NCBI RefSeq assembly: GCF_018531195.1 | Contig: NZ_JAHDYS010000007.1 | Coordinates: 124,001-188,000, forward strand | Direction of reading: 5' to 3' | DNA from: Pelotalea chapellei | GTDB taxonomy: Bacteria; Desulfobacterota; Desulfuromonadia; Geobacterales; Pseudopelobacteraceae | Length of the DNA stretch: 64,000 bases | In this document: positions 26,675 to 35,713 of the stretch, piece after piece | Numbering within the stretch: position 1 is the first letter of the stretch | Layout: each line of letters begins with the position of its first letter | The notes under the pieces: model-generated | Seen by the model: only the letters and a program-made list of their open reading frames with translations | Databases searched by the model: none | Told to the model about the DNA's origin: nothing | Made by a program: the position numbers and the translations under genes

Positions 26675-28575
26675 TGCTTCCTGATCTCCTTGGGAACATC
26701 GATCGGCTTGGTGCTTCGGGCTGCCTCACCGAATATGGCACGCTGTTCTGCAGACACTGCGGCCATATCAACGGCATCTTTGACAATATGCGGAGTAAGC
26801 AGAATCATCAGGTTGGTTTTTGACCGAACTTTTGTCTTGGTTTTGAACAGCCATCCCAATCCCGGAATATCGCCCAGAAAAGGAACCTTCTGAACGGTCT
26901 CGTTCTCGCTATCCTGGATCAAGCCGCCGATCACGACCGTTTCCTGGTCTTTGACCACAATACTGGTTTTGGCTGCACGCTTGGTGGTAACCAGGTCTAT
27001 GGCCTGGCCCCGATCATTTTTAACCGCAGAAATCTCCTGGCTGATGTCCATGCGGATGTAGTTACCTTCGCTGATCTGCGGCTTGATCTTGAGGTTGATA
27101 CCCACATCCTTGCGCTCAACAGAGGTCGTGGTGCTGATGGTGCTTTGGGTGGTTGCTCCCTGGAAGGGAACGTTTTCACCAACGTTTATCTCAGCTTCCT
27201 TATTATCGGTTGTCAGAATATTGGGGGTAGAGAGGATATTCAAGAGCCCTTCTTTGTCCAGTGCCTTCAGCACCGCTGCAACGTTTGCGGGCCGACCTTC
27301 AAATTGACTTAAAAGTGATGAAGTACTTGATCCGCTCAAAGTTCCGAGCACTGAACCGAAAGTTCCGAGCGGATCGTATAAACCAGCCACGGCAAGATAT
27401 TGATTCAGGGCTGCACCGCCGATCACACCACTTTGCAAACCCAGTTCCCTTGACTTGTCCAACGAGACCTCGGCAATCAGCACCCGCACAAAAACCTGCT
27501 TGCTGCGACGATCCAGCTTCTGGATTACCTGTGACAGGTTGTTGTAGTCAGTGGGAGAAGCCATTACCACCAACGAATTGGTACCTTTGTCAGGTGTAAT
27601 GGTAATCTTGCCGCTCTCGAACGGGGAGGCCGAAGCAGCGGCGCCACCCTGTCCCGGCTGGCCCGGCTGCCCCTGCACAGAAAGCCCCTTAACCACACCA
27701 TCCAGCACTTTGGCCATATCCGTGGCATCTGTGTGCTCAAGATAATAGACATTTACCTTGCTGCTTGCTTCAGGCGGGGCCACATCAAGCTTGGCGATCA
27801 TTTCGCGTACCGCCTGCTTGATACTCTCATTGCCAAACACCAGCAAGGCATTCAAGCGCGGGTCAGCCATAACACTGCCTGCACCGATTCCACCGGCTGG
27901 ACCAGGCTGCCCTGCCGGCCTGGTATCGGAGCCGGTCAGCCACTGGCGGATAGTGGTGGCAGCGTTTTCTGCCGAGGCATGCTTCAGATAGATAATTTCA
28001 AGACCTTCCCGGGTCCGTTCGCTGTCGATGCTTTGCAGAATGCTCTGCAACTTGCGGATGTTGAGTGCAGAATCGACCATCAGAACGAGATTGCCGGGAC
28101 CAAAAGCTGAAATGTGGCCGTCTTTGGATACCAGCGGCTGGAGGAAGGCTAACGCTTCCATGGCCGTGATATTTTCCAGCTTTACCACCTGGGCAACATA
28201 GCCTTCATTGACCGGAACCTTGGCGCCTGGGGCAAGCACCGTAAAACCTGATTGCTTGGCACTGGCTGAAGGGACGATCTTTGCCACTTTGCCGCTCTGC
28301 ACCACGGTAAATCCTTTCAGTTCAAGAACTGAAATAAAGACGTTGTAGGCTTCGTCAGTGGAAAGCTTGGAGGGAGAAAAAACTGATATCTTCCCCTTTA
28401 CGCGATCATCCAGGATGAAGTTTTTGCCAGTCAGATCACTGATGAACTTCACCATTGTGGATATATCCACCTCGTTAAAGTTGAGCACCACCCCTTTGGT
28501 GGCAGCGGCAACAGGCGAAGCAAGAAAAGCCGCAAGCAGCAGAGTGCAGAATATTCGAGTAAGGGTATGCATCAA
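26671..28575 (-). CDS. gspD: Type II secretion outer-membrane secretin GspD
   Basis: The 634-residue protein has a signal peptide (about 1-24), an N0 domain (VVLNFNEVDISTMVKFISDL), three N1-N3 KH-like domains and the secretin core. The core motif is NVGENVPF, and the C-terminal stretch is VVIGGLIQDSENETVQKVPF. A Gly/Gln/Pro-rich insert lies in the N3 domain (about 305-325). It forms the outer-membrane channel. It is the second gene of gspC-gspD-gspE-gspF. Confidence 0.96.
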   Translation of the reverse strand: MMHTLTRIFCTLLLAAFLASPVAAATKGVVLNFNEVDISTMVKFISDLTGKNFILDDRVKGKISVFSPSKLSTDEAYNVFISVLELKGFTVVQSGKVAKIVPSASAKQSGFTVLAPGAKVPVNEGYVAQVVKLENITAMEALAFLQPLVSKDGHISAFGPGNLVLMVDSALNIRKLQSILQSIDSERTREGLEIIYLKHASAENAATTIRQWLTGSDTRPAGQPGPAGGIGAGSVMADPRLNALLVFGNESIKQAVREMIAKLDVAPPEASSKVNVYYLEHTDATDMAKVLDGVVKGLSVQGQPGQPGQGGAAASASPFESGKITITPDKGTNSLVVMASPTDYNNLSQVIQKLDRRSKQVFVRVLIAEVSLDKSRELGLQSGVIGGAALNQYLAVAGLYDPLGTFGSVLGTLSGSSTSSLLSQFEGRPANVAAVLKALDKEGLLNILSTPNILTTDNKEAEINVGENVPFQGATTQSTISTTTSVERKDVGINLKIKPQISEGNYIRMDISQEISAVKNDRGQAIDLVTTKRAAKTSIVVKDQETVVIGGLIQDSENETVQKVPFLGDIPGLGWLFKTKTKVRSKTNLMILLTPHIVKDAVDMAAVSAEQRAIFGEAARSTKPIDVPKEIRKQ

Positions 28576-28642
28576 AGGAACCTCCAGAGTACTACTTCAG
28601 TTCAACACATCCGAAAAATGGAGAGGGTATTCCAGTCCACTT

Positions 28643-29530
28643 TCACCTGATTTCATAATTGAATGTCGCGGGCTGTCCATCCCGGATCAGATCGAGCTTG
28701 AGACGGTTCTGACCTTTGAGGGCCATGAAAGATTGAAGCGCCTTGTCCGGGGAGTCTATGGGAAAATCGTTCAGCCGCACAAGCACATCGCCATTACGGA
28801 TACCGATCATGGCAAAAACCCCATTGGGTTTGACTTCGGAAGCCCGAAACCCTTCGATCTTGCCATCCTTCTGGCTGGGAAGCAGCCGGGCATCGGTCAT
28901 GGCCTGACCTATATTATCCAGGGAAGCATTCAAAGCCCGCTGATCTATGACGAAATTTCCTGCTCCCGCGCTGGTCACGCCAGACCCGGGAGAAGCGGAC
29001 GGCAGGGGGTGGCCCACAGGAGTTGCAGCGGCAGGGGGTGTCAGGGGTGTCAGCAGTTCTACTTTTTTGCCGTTTATAACAATAAACGCCTGCTCCTTCC
29101 TCACTTCCACCAGACGACCGGCATCGAAGACCACATCCCCCAGACGGAAGACCCGCTCTTCCTGTTTGGCATTGTTGCGCACCAAAGCAAAAGTTTCCCG
29201 GAATGATCCAACCGCAGTACCGAGCAACATGAGTTCGGCCGGTGCGGTGACCGGTGCTGCCGCAGAACCAGGTGCTGCCGTCGCATTGGTTATCGGTGTC
29301 AGCTGACCCTGGGTGGCTTTCCCGAAAAGAGAGTTGGAGAGGATTGGGGAATAGAATGCCAGATTTTCGATTCTCGCTGACGGCACAGCACTCGCTGGCC
29401 CGGCAGGCCCTTTACCCGGCAAAGCGGTTTTTTCGATCCGGCGGGAAAGAGTGTCGGCAGCAATCGCAGCCAAAATGGCAACAATGGCAATCCCCAGCAG
29501 GAGATTTATGATTGTGAGGGCACGGGGCAT
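28643..29530 (-). CDS. gspC: Type II secretion protein GspC with PDZ domain
   Basis: The 295-residue protein has one N-terminal membrane helix (about 6-27) and a periplasmic homology region (about 45-150, GTAVGSFRETFALVRN). After an Ala/Pro/Gly linker, a C-terminal PDZ domain (about 205-295) contains FAMIGIRNGDVLVRLNDFPI. GspC links the inner-membrane platform to GspD. It heads the gsp run. Confidence 0.9.
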   Translation of the reverse strand: MPRALTIINLLLGIAIVAILAAIAADTLSRRIEKTALPGKGPAGPASAVPSARIENLAFYSPILSNSLFGKATQGQLTPITNATAAPGSAAAPVTAPAELMLLGTAVGSFRETFALVRNNAKQEERVFRLGDVVFDAGRLVEVRKEQAFIVINGKKVELLTPLTPPAAATPVGHPLPSASPGSGVTSAGAGNFVIDQRALNASLDNIGQAMTDARLLPSQKDGKIEGFRASEVKPNGVFAMIGIRNGDVLVRLNDFPIDSPDKALQSFMALKGQNRLKLDLIRDGQPATFNYEIR

Positions 29531-29627
29531 GGGACCTGCTCATCAAATTGAATTAGAATTATTTTACCATACACAGCGTCAAGGGCACGCCAAGCAGGAG
29601 AAAAATCTCTGCAAGTGCTGTCCAGAC

Positions 29628-30464
29628 TTACAAAATTATCTCTCCGGTGAATACTTCAACTGCCGGACCGGTCATATAGATACTGCCGTCTTCGGCCCAT
29701 TCCATCTCCAGGTCGCCCCCCAAAAGGTGGTTGAGAATCTTCTTTCCCGTCAGACCGTTAAGAACACAGGCAGCGGTAACCGCACTGGACCCGGTGCCGC
29801 AGGCAAGAGTTTCTCCGGCACCACGTTCCCAAGTGCGCTGACGAATCTCGGTGCGTGAAAATATCTGCACGAACTCCACATTGGTGCGGCGTGGAAACAG
29901 CTCGTGATTCTCAATTAACGGCCCGTAGGTGGCCACCGGAAAATTTTCAACATCATCTACAAAAATAACGCAGTGAGGATTACCCATGGAAGCACAGGTA
30001 ATCTGGAACGTACGATCGAGTATGGTCAACGGTTCAGCAATTACCTTTGCCGAAGCATCACCGGTCATGGGGATCTCACCCCGTGTAAGGCGTGGCGCGC
30101 CCATGTTGACCCGCACCTTTTCTATTTTTCCGTCACTGCCTGGAACAAGCTGCAAGGTAAGAATACCGGCACCGGTTTCGGCAGTGATCTCCGTTTTGGA
30201 TACAATGCCATGGTCATGGGCATATTTGGCAACGCAGCGGATGCCGTTACCGCACATTTCCGATTCGGAGCCGTCGGAGTTGAACATGCGCATGCGCACA
30301 TCGGCTACCTCGGAAGGCATTATCAGGATCAATCCATCCGAGCCAACGCCGAAATTTCTGTTTGAAACCTGTATGGCGACCTGTTGTGGATTTGTTATCG
30401 TTTCTTCAAAACAGTTCACATAGACGTAGTCGTTGCCGGCACCCTGCATCTTGGTGAATTTCAT
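29628..30464 (-). CDS. dapF: Diaminopimelate epimerase DapF
   Basis: From ATG 30464 the product is 278 residues, the normal DapF length. It opens FTKMQGAGNDYVYVN and has both catalytic cysteines, in EMCGNGIRC and LACGTGSSA. It converts LL- to meso-diaminopimelate for lysine and peptidoglycan synthesis. A GAGGATGG sequence lies upstream of the start. The 30 extra residues of the longest frame do not fit the family. Confidence 0.97.
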   Translation of the reverse strand: MKFTKMQGAGNDYVYVNCFEETITNPQQVAIQVSNRNFGVGSDGLILIMPSEVADVRMRMFNSDGSESEMCGNGIRCVAKYAHDHGIVSKTEITAETGAGILTLQLVPGSDGKIEKVRVNMGAPRLTRGEIPMTGDASAKVIAEPLTILDRTFQITCASMGNPHCVIFVDDVENFPVATYGPLIENHELFPRRTNVEFVQIFSRTEIRQRTWERGAGETLACGTGSSAVTAACVLNGLTGKKILNHLLGGDLEMEWAEDGSIYMTGPAVEVFTGEIIL

Positions 30465-30503
30465 CGTGTTCCATCCTCTTATGCACTTGGAATTCCAGAG
30501 TGC

Positions 30504-30532
30504 GCAATATATAACAAAAAGCACTTGGTCAA
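30504..30532 (-). promoter_or_regulatory. Candidate σ70 promoter of dapF
   Basis: On the minus strand TTGACC (30532-30527) is followed after 15 bases by TATATT or after 17 by TATTGC. This sits 40-65 bp upstream of the dapF ATG. Confidence 0.45.
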
Positions 30533-30597
30533 CAAGCAAATAAATACCGCCCAAAAGGCTTAAACACTCAGTTTGCCGGGCCTTCTTCCCAGGCAGA

Positions 30598-30626
30598 TTG
30601 CCAACAGAGGTTTAAGCAGGTATACT
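30598..30626 (+). promoter_or_regulatory. σ70 promoter of the γ-carbonic anhydrase operon
   Basis: TTGCCA (30598-30603), a 17-base spacer and TATACT (30621-30626) match the -35/-10 consensus well. The predicted start near 30633 is about 29 nt before the ATG at 30662. Confidence 0.6.
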
Positions 30627-30661
30627 TCACCGCCCAGAAATTAATGAGGAGAACCGGACAG

Positions 30662-31195
30662 ATGATCAGACCATTCCAGGGCATGCAGCCCTCAATTGAC
30701 CCAAGCGCCTTTGTGGCCGAGACTGCGGTTATCATCGGCGACGTCATAATGGGTCCCCAGAGCAGTGTCTGGTATAACTGCGTAGTGCGCGGCGATGTAA
30801 ACTCGATCCGCATCGGGGCGCGCAGCAATGTGCAGGATCTGAGCATGCTGCATGTAACCCACAAAAAGCATGCTGAAGATCCGGGGGCACCGCTGATCAT
30901 CGGCGATGACGTCACCATCGGCCACAGTGTTACCCTGCACGGCTGCACACTGGAAAACGGTTGTTTCATCGGCATGCAGGCAATGGTAATGGATAAGGCC
31001 GTGGTTGGCGAAGGAGCTTTGGTCGGTGCGCGGGCGCTGGTTACCGAAGGTACTGTGATCCCGCCCCACACCCTGTGGGTAGGGGCACCGGCCCGGTACA
31101 AACGGGATCTGACCGCTGATGAAATCGCCTGGCTGGCAAAATCTGCCGGAAACTATGTGAAGTATTCACTTCAGTACATCAATGACACTCCCTGA
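30662..31195 (+). CDS. γ-Carbonic anhydrase family protein
   Basis: From ATG 30662 (AGGAG upstream) the product is 177 residues. It is a left-handed β-helix protein with hexapeptide repeats (for example GDVIMGPQSSVWYNCVVRGD) and three metal-binding His positions, in MLHVTHKKH and TIGHSVTLHG. The family includes CamH-type carbonic anhydrases and YrdA-like proteins, so hydration of CO2 is likely but not certain. Its stop overlaps the next start as TGATG. Confidence 0.9.
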   Translation: MIRPFQGMQPSIDPSAFVAETAVIIGDVIMGPQSSVWYNCVVRGDVNSIRIGARSNVQDLSMLHVTHKKHAEDPGAPLIIGDDVTIGHSVTLHGCTLENGCFIGMQAMVMDKAVVGEGALVGARALVTEGTVIPPHTLWVGAPARYKRDLTADEIAWLAKSAGNYVKYSLQYINDTP

Positions 31196-32082
31196 TGCCT
31201 AAACCAGCAGTAAATCCTCTTGTAGCGGTGTTTGTCGGAGTGATTGCCGTCTCGTTCTCGGCTCTTTTCGTACGGCTCTGTACCGCACCGGCCCTGATCA
31301 TTGCAACCTATCGGCTGTTATTCACCTTTCTGGCGCTGGCCCCTTTCACGTTGATGCAGCCGCGGATTCTGCTGGCTCTTGATCGCCGTCAGATACTGCT
31401 TTCAGCCGCCAGCGGACTGTTTCTGGCCCTGCATCTAGTGACCTGGTTTACCTCGCTCAGGTACACCAGTGTGGCCAGCTCCACAGTGCTGGTTACCACC
31501 CAGCCAGTGTTCGTCGTCATTGGCTCATTGCTTTTTTTCAAGGAGCACATTTCCCGCCGCGCCATCTTCGGGGGCTGCCTGGCTCTGCTGGGAAGTGTCA
31601 TCATCGGGGCTTCCGACTTTAAAGCCGGAGGGACCGCCTTGTACGGTGATCTCCTCGCCTTGCTCGCAGCTGTCCTGGTATCGGGATATCTGCTGATCGG
31701 TCGGCAACTGCGCAAGGACATCCCTCTCCAGGGGTACACCTTTGTGACCTACGGCGTCAGCTCTTTGACACTGACCCTTGCCGCCCTGGTCAGCAAAACC
31801 CCTTTTACCGGATATCCGGCCCGGGATTGGCTGCTATTCATTGCCTTGGCGTTAGTTTGCACCGTCATGGGCCATACCGTATTCAATTGGGTGCTCAAAT
31901 ATGTCTCTGCTTCAGTGGTCTCAGTCAGCATCCTGGGAGAGCCGCTGGGAGCCATCCTGTGGGCCGGCATCTTTCTGGGGGAACCGCCGGAGCTGCGTCA
32001 GATTATCGGCGGCTCAATTATTTTCTGCGGTCTTTATCTTTTTACTCAGGTAACAGCCAAAGCGCCCCAGCCTGCACAATAA
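31195..32082 (+). CDS. EamA/DMT-family transporter
   Basis: The 295-residue protein has ten predicted membrane helices in two EamA halves. The first half ends before the loop at about residue 145, and the second contains FNWVLKYVSASVVSVSILGEP, a typical EamA repeat end. It is an inner-membrane drug/metabolite-type exporter of unknown substrate. It is translationally coupled to the carbonic anhydrase gene. Confidence 0.9.
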   Translation: MPKPAVNPLVAVFVGVIAVSFSALFVRLCTAPALIIATYRLLFTFLALAPFTLMQPRILLALDRRQILLSAASGLFLALHLVTWFTSLRYTSVASSTVLVTTQPVFVVIGSLLFFKEHISRRAIFGGCLALLGSVIIGASDFKAGGTALYGDLLALLAAVLVSGYLLIGRQLRKDIPLQGYTFVTYGVSSLTLTLAALVSKTPFTGYPARDWLLFIALALVCTVMGHTVFNWVLKYVSASVVSVSILGEPLGAILWAGIFLGEPPELRQIIGGSIIFCGLYLFTQVTAKAPQPAQ

Positions 32083-32103
32083 AAACAAGGACGGTAAAAT
32101 TCA

Positions 32104-32583
32104 ATGAACGAAAAACTCAGCCCCAGTGCACGTAAGGTTCAAGACGCTCTGGACGCATGCGGAGTCGCCTGCCTCGTGCAGGAACTGGCCATCAGCGCAC
32201 GCACCGCTGCCGAAGCTGCCGAGGCGGTCAACTGCCATGTCGGTCAGATCGTCAAGTCACTGATCTTCAAGGGCAGCCGATCCGGCGCTCCGGTTCTGGC
32301 ACTGGTAAGTGGCAAGAATCGAGTCAATGAAGCACTCTTGGAAACAGCTTGCGGAGAACCGGTAGGCAAGGCCGATGCAGCTTTCGTTCGTGAACGTACC
32401 GGTTTCGCCATCGGCGGGATACCTCCTCTGGGACACCTGGAACCGCTCAGTCCGATCATTGACCAGGACCTGCTGCAATATCCGGAAGTCTGGGCAGCGG
32501 GCGGCACGCCCCATGCCCTTTTCCGCATTACCCCTGCCGAGTTGGTAGCCATCACCGGCGGCCAGACTGCCCCTCTCAGCTGA
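32104..32583 (+). CDS. YbaK/EbsC-family aminoacyl-tRNA deacylase
   Basis: The 159-residue protein is a single YbaK domain: IVKSLIFKG near residue 55, VNEALLETACGEPVGKADA, then GFAIGGIPPLGHL and AAGGTPHALFRITPAEL. Such proteins hydrolyse mischarged tRNAs (ProX/YbaK type), with Lys in VKSLIFK as the key residue. The exact tRNA specificity cannot be told. Confidence 0.88.
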   Translation: MNEKLSPSARKVQDALDACGVACLVQELAISARTAAEAAEAVNCHVGQIVKSLIFKGSRSGAPVLALVSGKNRVNEALLETACGEPVGKADAAFVRERTGFAIGGIPPLGHLEPLSPIIDQDLLQYPEVWAAGGTPHALFRITPAELVAITGGQTAPLS

Positions 32584-32594
32584 ACACAATCCTG

Positions 32595-33500
32595 ATGACA
32601 ATTACTACAGAGCATAACCAGACTCGCCAGGGGCTTATCTACGGCCTGCTGGCATATCTTATCTGGGGTTTTTTCCCGGTTTATTTCAAGATGCTGCACG
32701 GCATTCCTCCCTTGGAAGTGGTAGCCCACCGCATTGTCTGGTCAGTGCTCTTTCTGCTGATACTGACAGCCTGTTCCCGGCGCTGGAGCGAGGTTCGGGC
32801 TGCATTCCGCTCCCGTCAGGTTTTGGCGACACTGATCGGTTCAACCTTGCTGATCTCAATCAACTGGCTGGTCTTCATCTATGCAGTGGCAAAAGGGCAG
32901 GTACTCCAGTCAAGCCTGGGCTACTTCATGACCCCGCTGATCAATGTGCTTCTGGGTGTCATTTTTCTGCGGGAGCGCCTGCGGCCGCTCCAGATCGCCA
33001 GCCTGCTGATGGCAATGGCCGGTGTGGCAATATTGACATCCCGGGTAGGCGCCATACCCTGGATTGCCCTGGCGCTGGCGTTTTCCTTCGGCCTCTATGG
33101 ACTGCTGCGTAAAACGGTACGGGTTGAGTCCATGGCCGGCCTGCTGGTGGAGACCTTGCTGACCGGCCCCCTGGCACTCGGGTATCTGCTCTGGCTAGCC
33201 ATTGATCAATCCGGCTCATTCCCTAACGCCACCGATCGTGGGGCCCTGTTGCTGCCCCTGGCCGGCATCCTGACCGCCACGCCGCTGGTATTGTTTGCAT
33301 CCGCCGCACGCCGTCTGAAACTGGCCACGATCGGCTTTCTGCAATACATCACTCCCAGTTTGCATTTTGCCTTGGCCGTAACGGTCTATGGTGAAACCTT
33401 TACTCGGACCCACCTGCTGACATTCCTGCTGATCTGGAGCGGACTGGCTTTGTACAGTGCCGATGCAGTACTCTCTTTTCGTACAAAGAGCTTCAGGTAA
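32595..33500 (+). CDS. rarD: RarD-type EamA permease
   Basis: The 301-residue, ten-helix protein carries the RarD signatures GLLAYLIWGFFPVYFKML and HRIVWSVLFL near the N-terminus. ASAARRLKLATIGFLQYITP lies near residue 235. It is an inner-membrane permease; the family is named for a chloramphenicol-related phenotype but the substrate is unknown. It lies 11 nt after the YbaK gene. Confidence 0.92.
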   Translation: MTITTEHNQTRQGLIYGLLAYLIWGFFPVYFKMLHGIPPLEVVAHRIVWSVLFLLILTACSRRWSEVRAAFRSRQVLATLIGSTLLISINWLVFIYAVAKGQVLQSSLGYFMTPLINVLLGVIFLRERLRPLQIASLLMAMAGVAILTSRVGAIPWIALALAFSFGLYGLLRKTVRVESMAGLLVETLLTGPLALGYLLWLAIDQSGSFPNATDRGALLLPLAGILTATPLVLFASAARRLKLATIGFLQYITPSLHFALAVTVYGETFTRTHLLTFLLIWSGLALYSADAVLSFRTKSFR

Positions 33501-33625
33501 GCACCTTAGCCGAGGCTCGACAACCACCGGTCCTACGGGTATTATTCTTTCAATTTCACGATGGTTCTCTGAATGCATGCGGATTTTCTGTCTCACCATT
33601 TTGATTGCCAAGGATACTTGCTCCC

Positions 33626-34882
33626 ATGAAATGGCTCTCGCACATCGGCAGACAGGCCTCCCGTCTGGCAGCCTTCGAACTGTTCCGCTACATCGGTCCC
33701 GGTTTTTTCGTTACCGTCGGTTTTATCGATCCGGGTAATTGGGTGACAAACGTTGCAGCAGGATCGAATCACGGGTACCAATTACTCTGGGTGGTAACTC
33801 TGTCCACAGTCATGCTGATTATTGTGCAGCATAATGCCGCCCATCTCGGCATCGTCACTGGCCTGTGCCTCTCCGAAGCTGCCTCCACCCATTTCCACCC
33901 CTGGCTGCGCAACCTGATCCTTGGCAGCGCCATGGCGGCCTGCATCTCAACCGCATTGGCAGAGCTGCTGGGTGCGGCCATTGGTCTGCAGATGCTGACC
34001 GGTCTGCCATTACCAGCAGGAGCCCTGCTCTCATCCGGTTTCGCGATCTACATGCTCTATTCCAAAAACTACAAGCTGCTGGAAAAATGGATCATGGGCT
34101 TTGTCTCCCTGATCGGATTGGCATTTCTGTTCGAACTGGCTCTGGCACAAGTCTCCTGGACATCTTCCCTGAAAGGTTGGGTTACCCCGGTCATACCGCT
34201 CGGAGCAATGCCGGTCATCATGGGAGTGCTGGGGGCAGTTGTCATGCCTCACAACATCTTCCTGCATTCCGAGGTAATCCAGAGCCGACAGCTGAACCTG
34301 CAGGGAGAGGCAGCAATCCGTAAACAGCTCAAATATGAGTTTCTTGACACCCTGACCGGAATGGGGGCTGGCTGGGCCATTAACAGCGCTATGATCATCA
34401 TGGCTGCCGCTGTCTTTTATTCACGGGGGATACCGGTAACCGAACTCTCCCAGGTCACCCTGACCTTACAGCCGATCTTTGGCAGCCTTTCTGCCGATGT
34501 TTTCGCGATTGGTCTGATATTCGCCGGACTTGCCTCTTCTGTAACAGCGGCCATGGCTGGCGGCAGTGTTTTTGCCGGAATTTTTCTGGAACCTTTCGAC
34601 ATGACCGACAACCATTCCAAACTGGGTGTCTATATCACCATTTTTGGCGGGCTGGCAGTGCTTCTGCTGCTGAAAAACCCCTTCACCGGCATCCTCTGGA
34701 GCCAGGTGGCTCTCAGCTTGCAGCTACCTTTTACCATTTTTCCGCTGATCTGGCTGACATCATCTCGCAAGGTGATGGGTACCTATGCCAACACCCCTTA
34801 CGGCAAAAGCGTTCTCTGGCTGGTGGGATTAATTGTCATCGGCCTTAATGCGGCGCTGCTGATTGACATGTTCAAGAGCTGA
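33626..34882 (+). CDS. Nramp-family divalent metal transporter
   Basis: From ATG 33626 the product is 418 residues with about eleven membrane helices. The metal site is intact: DPGNW in helix 1 and the Met-Pro-His of GAVVMPHNIFLHSEV in helix 6. It should import Mn2+ or Fe2+ with protons. The frame extends to a TTG at 33605, but the ATG is preferred. The 125-nt gap before it shows no clear promoter. Confidence 0.93.
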   Translation: MKWLSHIGRQASRLAAFELFRYIGPGFFVTVGFIDPGNWVTNVAAGSNHGYQLLWVVTLSTVMLIIVQHNAAHLGIVTGLCLSEAASTHFHPWLRNLILGSAMAACISTALAELLGAAIGLQMLTGLPLPAGALLSSGFAIYMLYSKNYKLLEKWIMGFVSLIGLAFLFELALAQVSWTSSLKGWVTPVIPLGAMPVIMGVLGAVVMPHNIFLHSEVIQSRQLNLQGEAAIRKQLKYEFLDTLTGMGAGWAINSAMIIMAAAVFYSRGIPVTELSQVTLTLQPIFGSLSADVFAIGLIFAGLASSVTAAMAGGSVFAGIFLEPFDMTDNHSKLGVYITIFGGLAVLLLLKNPFTGILWSQVALSLQLPFTIFPLIWLTSSRKVMGTYANTPYGKSVLWLVGLIVIGLNAALLIDMFKS

Positions 34883-34956
34883 CAAGGGGGAAATCCGTCT
34901 TGCCTGGGGCTGTCAATTCTGTTATTTTCAGGCAAATTAATCCTAGGAAAACAGCG

Positions 34957-35712
34957 ATGAAGGTAACCATACTGGGGAGTGGAACATCTACCGGCGTGCC
35001 GATGGTCGGGTGTAACTGCCGTGTCTGCTCCTCGCAAGATCCGCGGGATGCCAGGACACGGTCATCTCTGCTCATCCGCCATGGTGACCATACTATTCTT
35101 GTGGACACCTCTCCTGATCTGCGCTACCAAGCTCTGCGAGAACATATCAATCATATCGATGCTGTTCTTTTCACCCACTCCCATGCCGATCATGTCAATG
35201 GCATCGACGATTTACGCGGCTTTCATTTCATCAACAGAACAGTCGTTCCCTGCTTCGCATCCCGTGCAACAACTGAAATCCTGTTAAATCACTTTCCCTA
35301 TATCTTCAAGGAACAGGAAGGCTCAGGCTATAAACCGCTGCTAGATCCTCACATAGTCACAGACGCCTTTGAACTTTTCGGCTTGTCCATAACACCGATA
35401 CCACTGGAACATGGTCACACCGCCACATTCGGCTATCGCATCGGCACCTTCGCCTACCTGACCGACTGCAACGCTATCCCCGACTCCTCTGAAGCCCTTC
35501 TGAATGGACTGGACCTGCTGATTATTGATGGGCTGCGCTGGAAACCGCATCCCTTCCACTTCAATATCGAAACTGCCATGGCTGCAACAGCCCGCCTGCA
35601 ACCACGCCGAACCATCCTGACCCACCTTTCCCACGATGTGCTTTACAGCGAAGGCGCTGCCCTGCCGGCAGGCTTCGAATTCGCCTATGACGGCCTGGAG
35701 TATGAGCTCTGA
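34957..35712 (+). CDS. PhnP-like metallo-β-lactamase-fold hydrolase
   Basis: From ATG 34957 the product is 251 residues. It opens VTILGSGTSTGVPMVGCNC, where the Cys pair resembles the extra zinc site of PhnP. The metal motif is FTHSHADHVNGIDDLR, and later ligands lie in LEHGHTATFGYR and ILTHLSHDV. It is a cytoplasmic phosphodiesterase-type hydrolase, but no phn genes are nearby, so the substrate is open. Its end overlaps or abuts the next start. Confidence 0.9.
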   Translation: MKVTILGSGTSTGVPMVGCNCRVCSSQDPRDARTRSSLLIRHGDHTILVDTSPDLRYQALREHINHIDAVLFTHSHADHVNGIDDLRGFHFINRTVVPCFASRATTEILLNHFPYIFKEQEGSGYKPLLDPHIVTDAFELFGLSITPIPLEHGHTATFGYRIGTFAYLTDCNAIPDSSEALLNGLDLLIIDGLRWKPHPFHFNIETAMAATARLQPRRTILTHLSHDVLYSEGAALPAGFEFAYDGLEYEL

Positions 35713-35713
35713 A

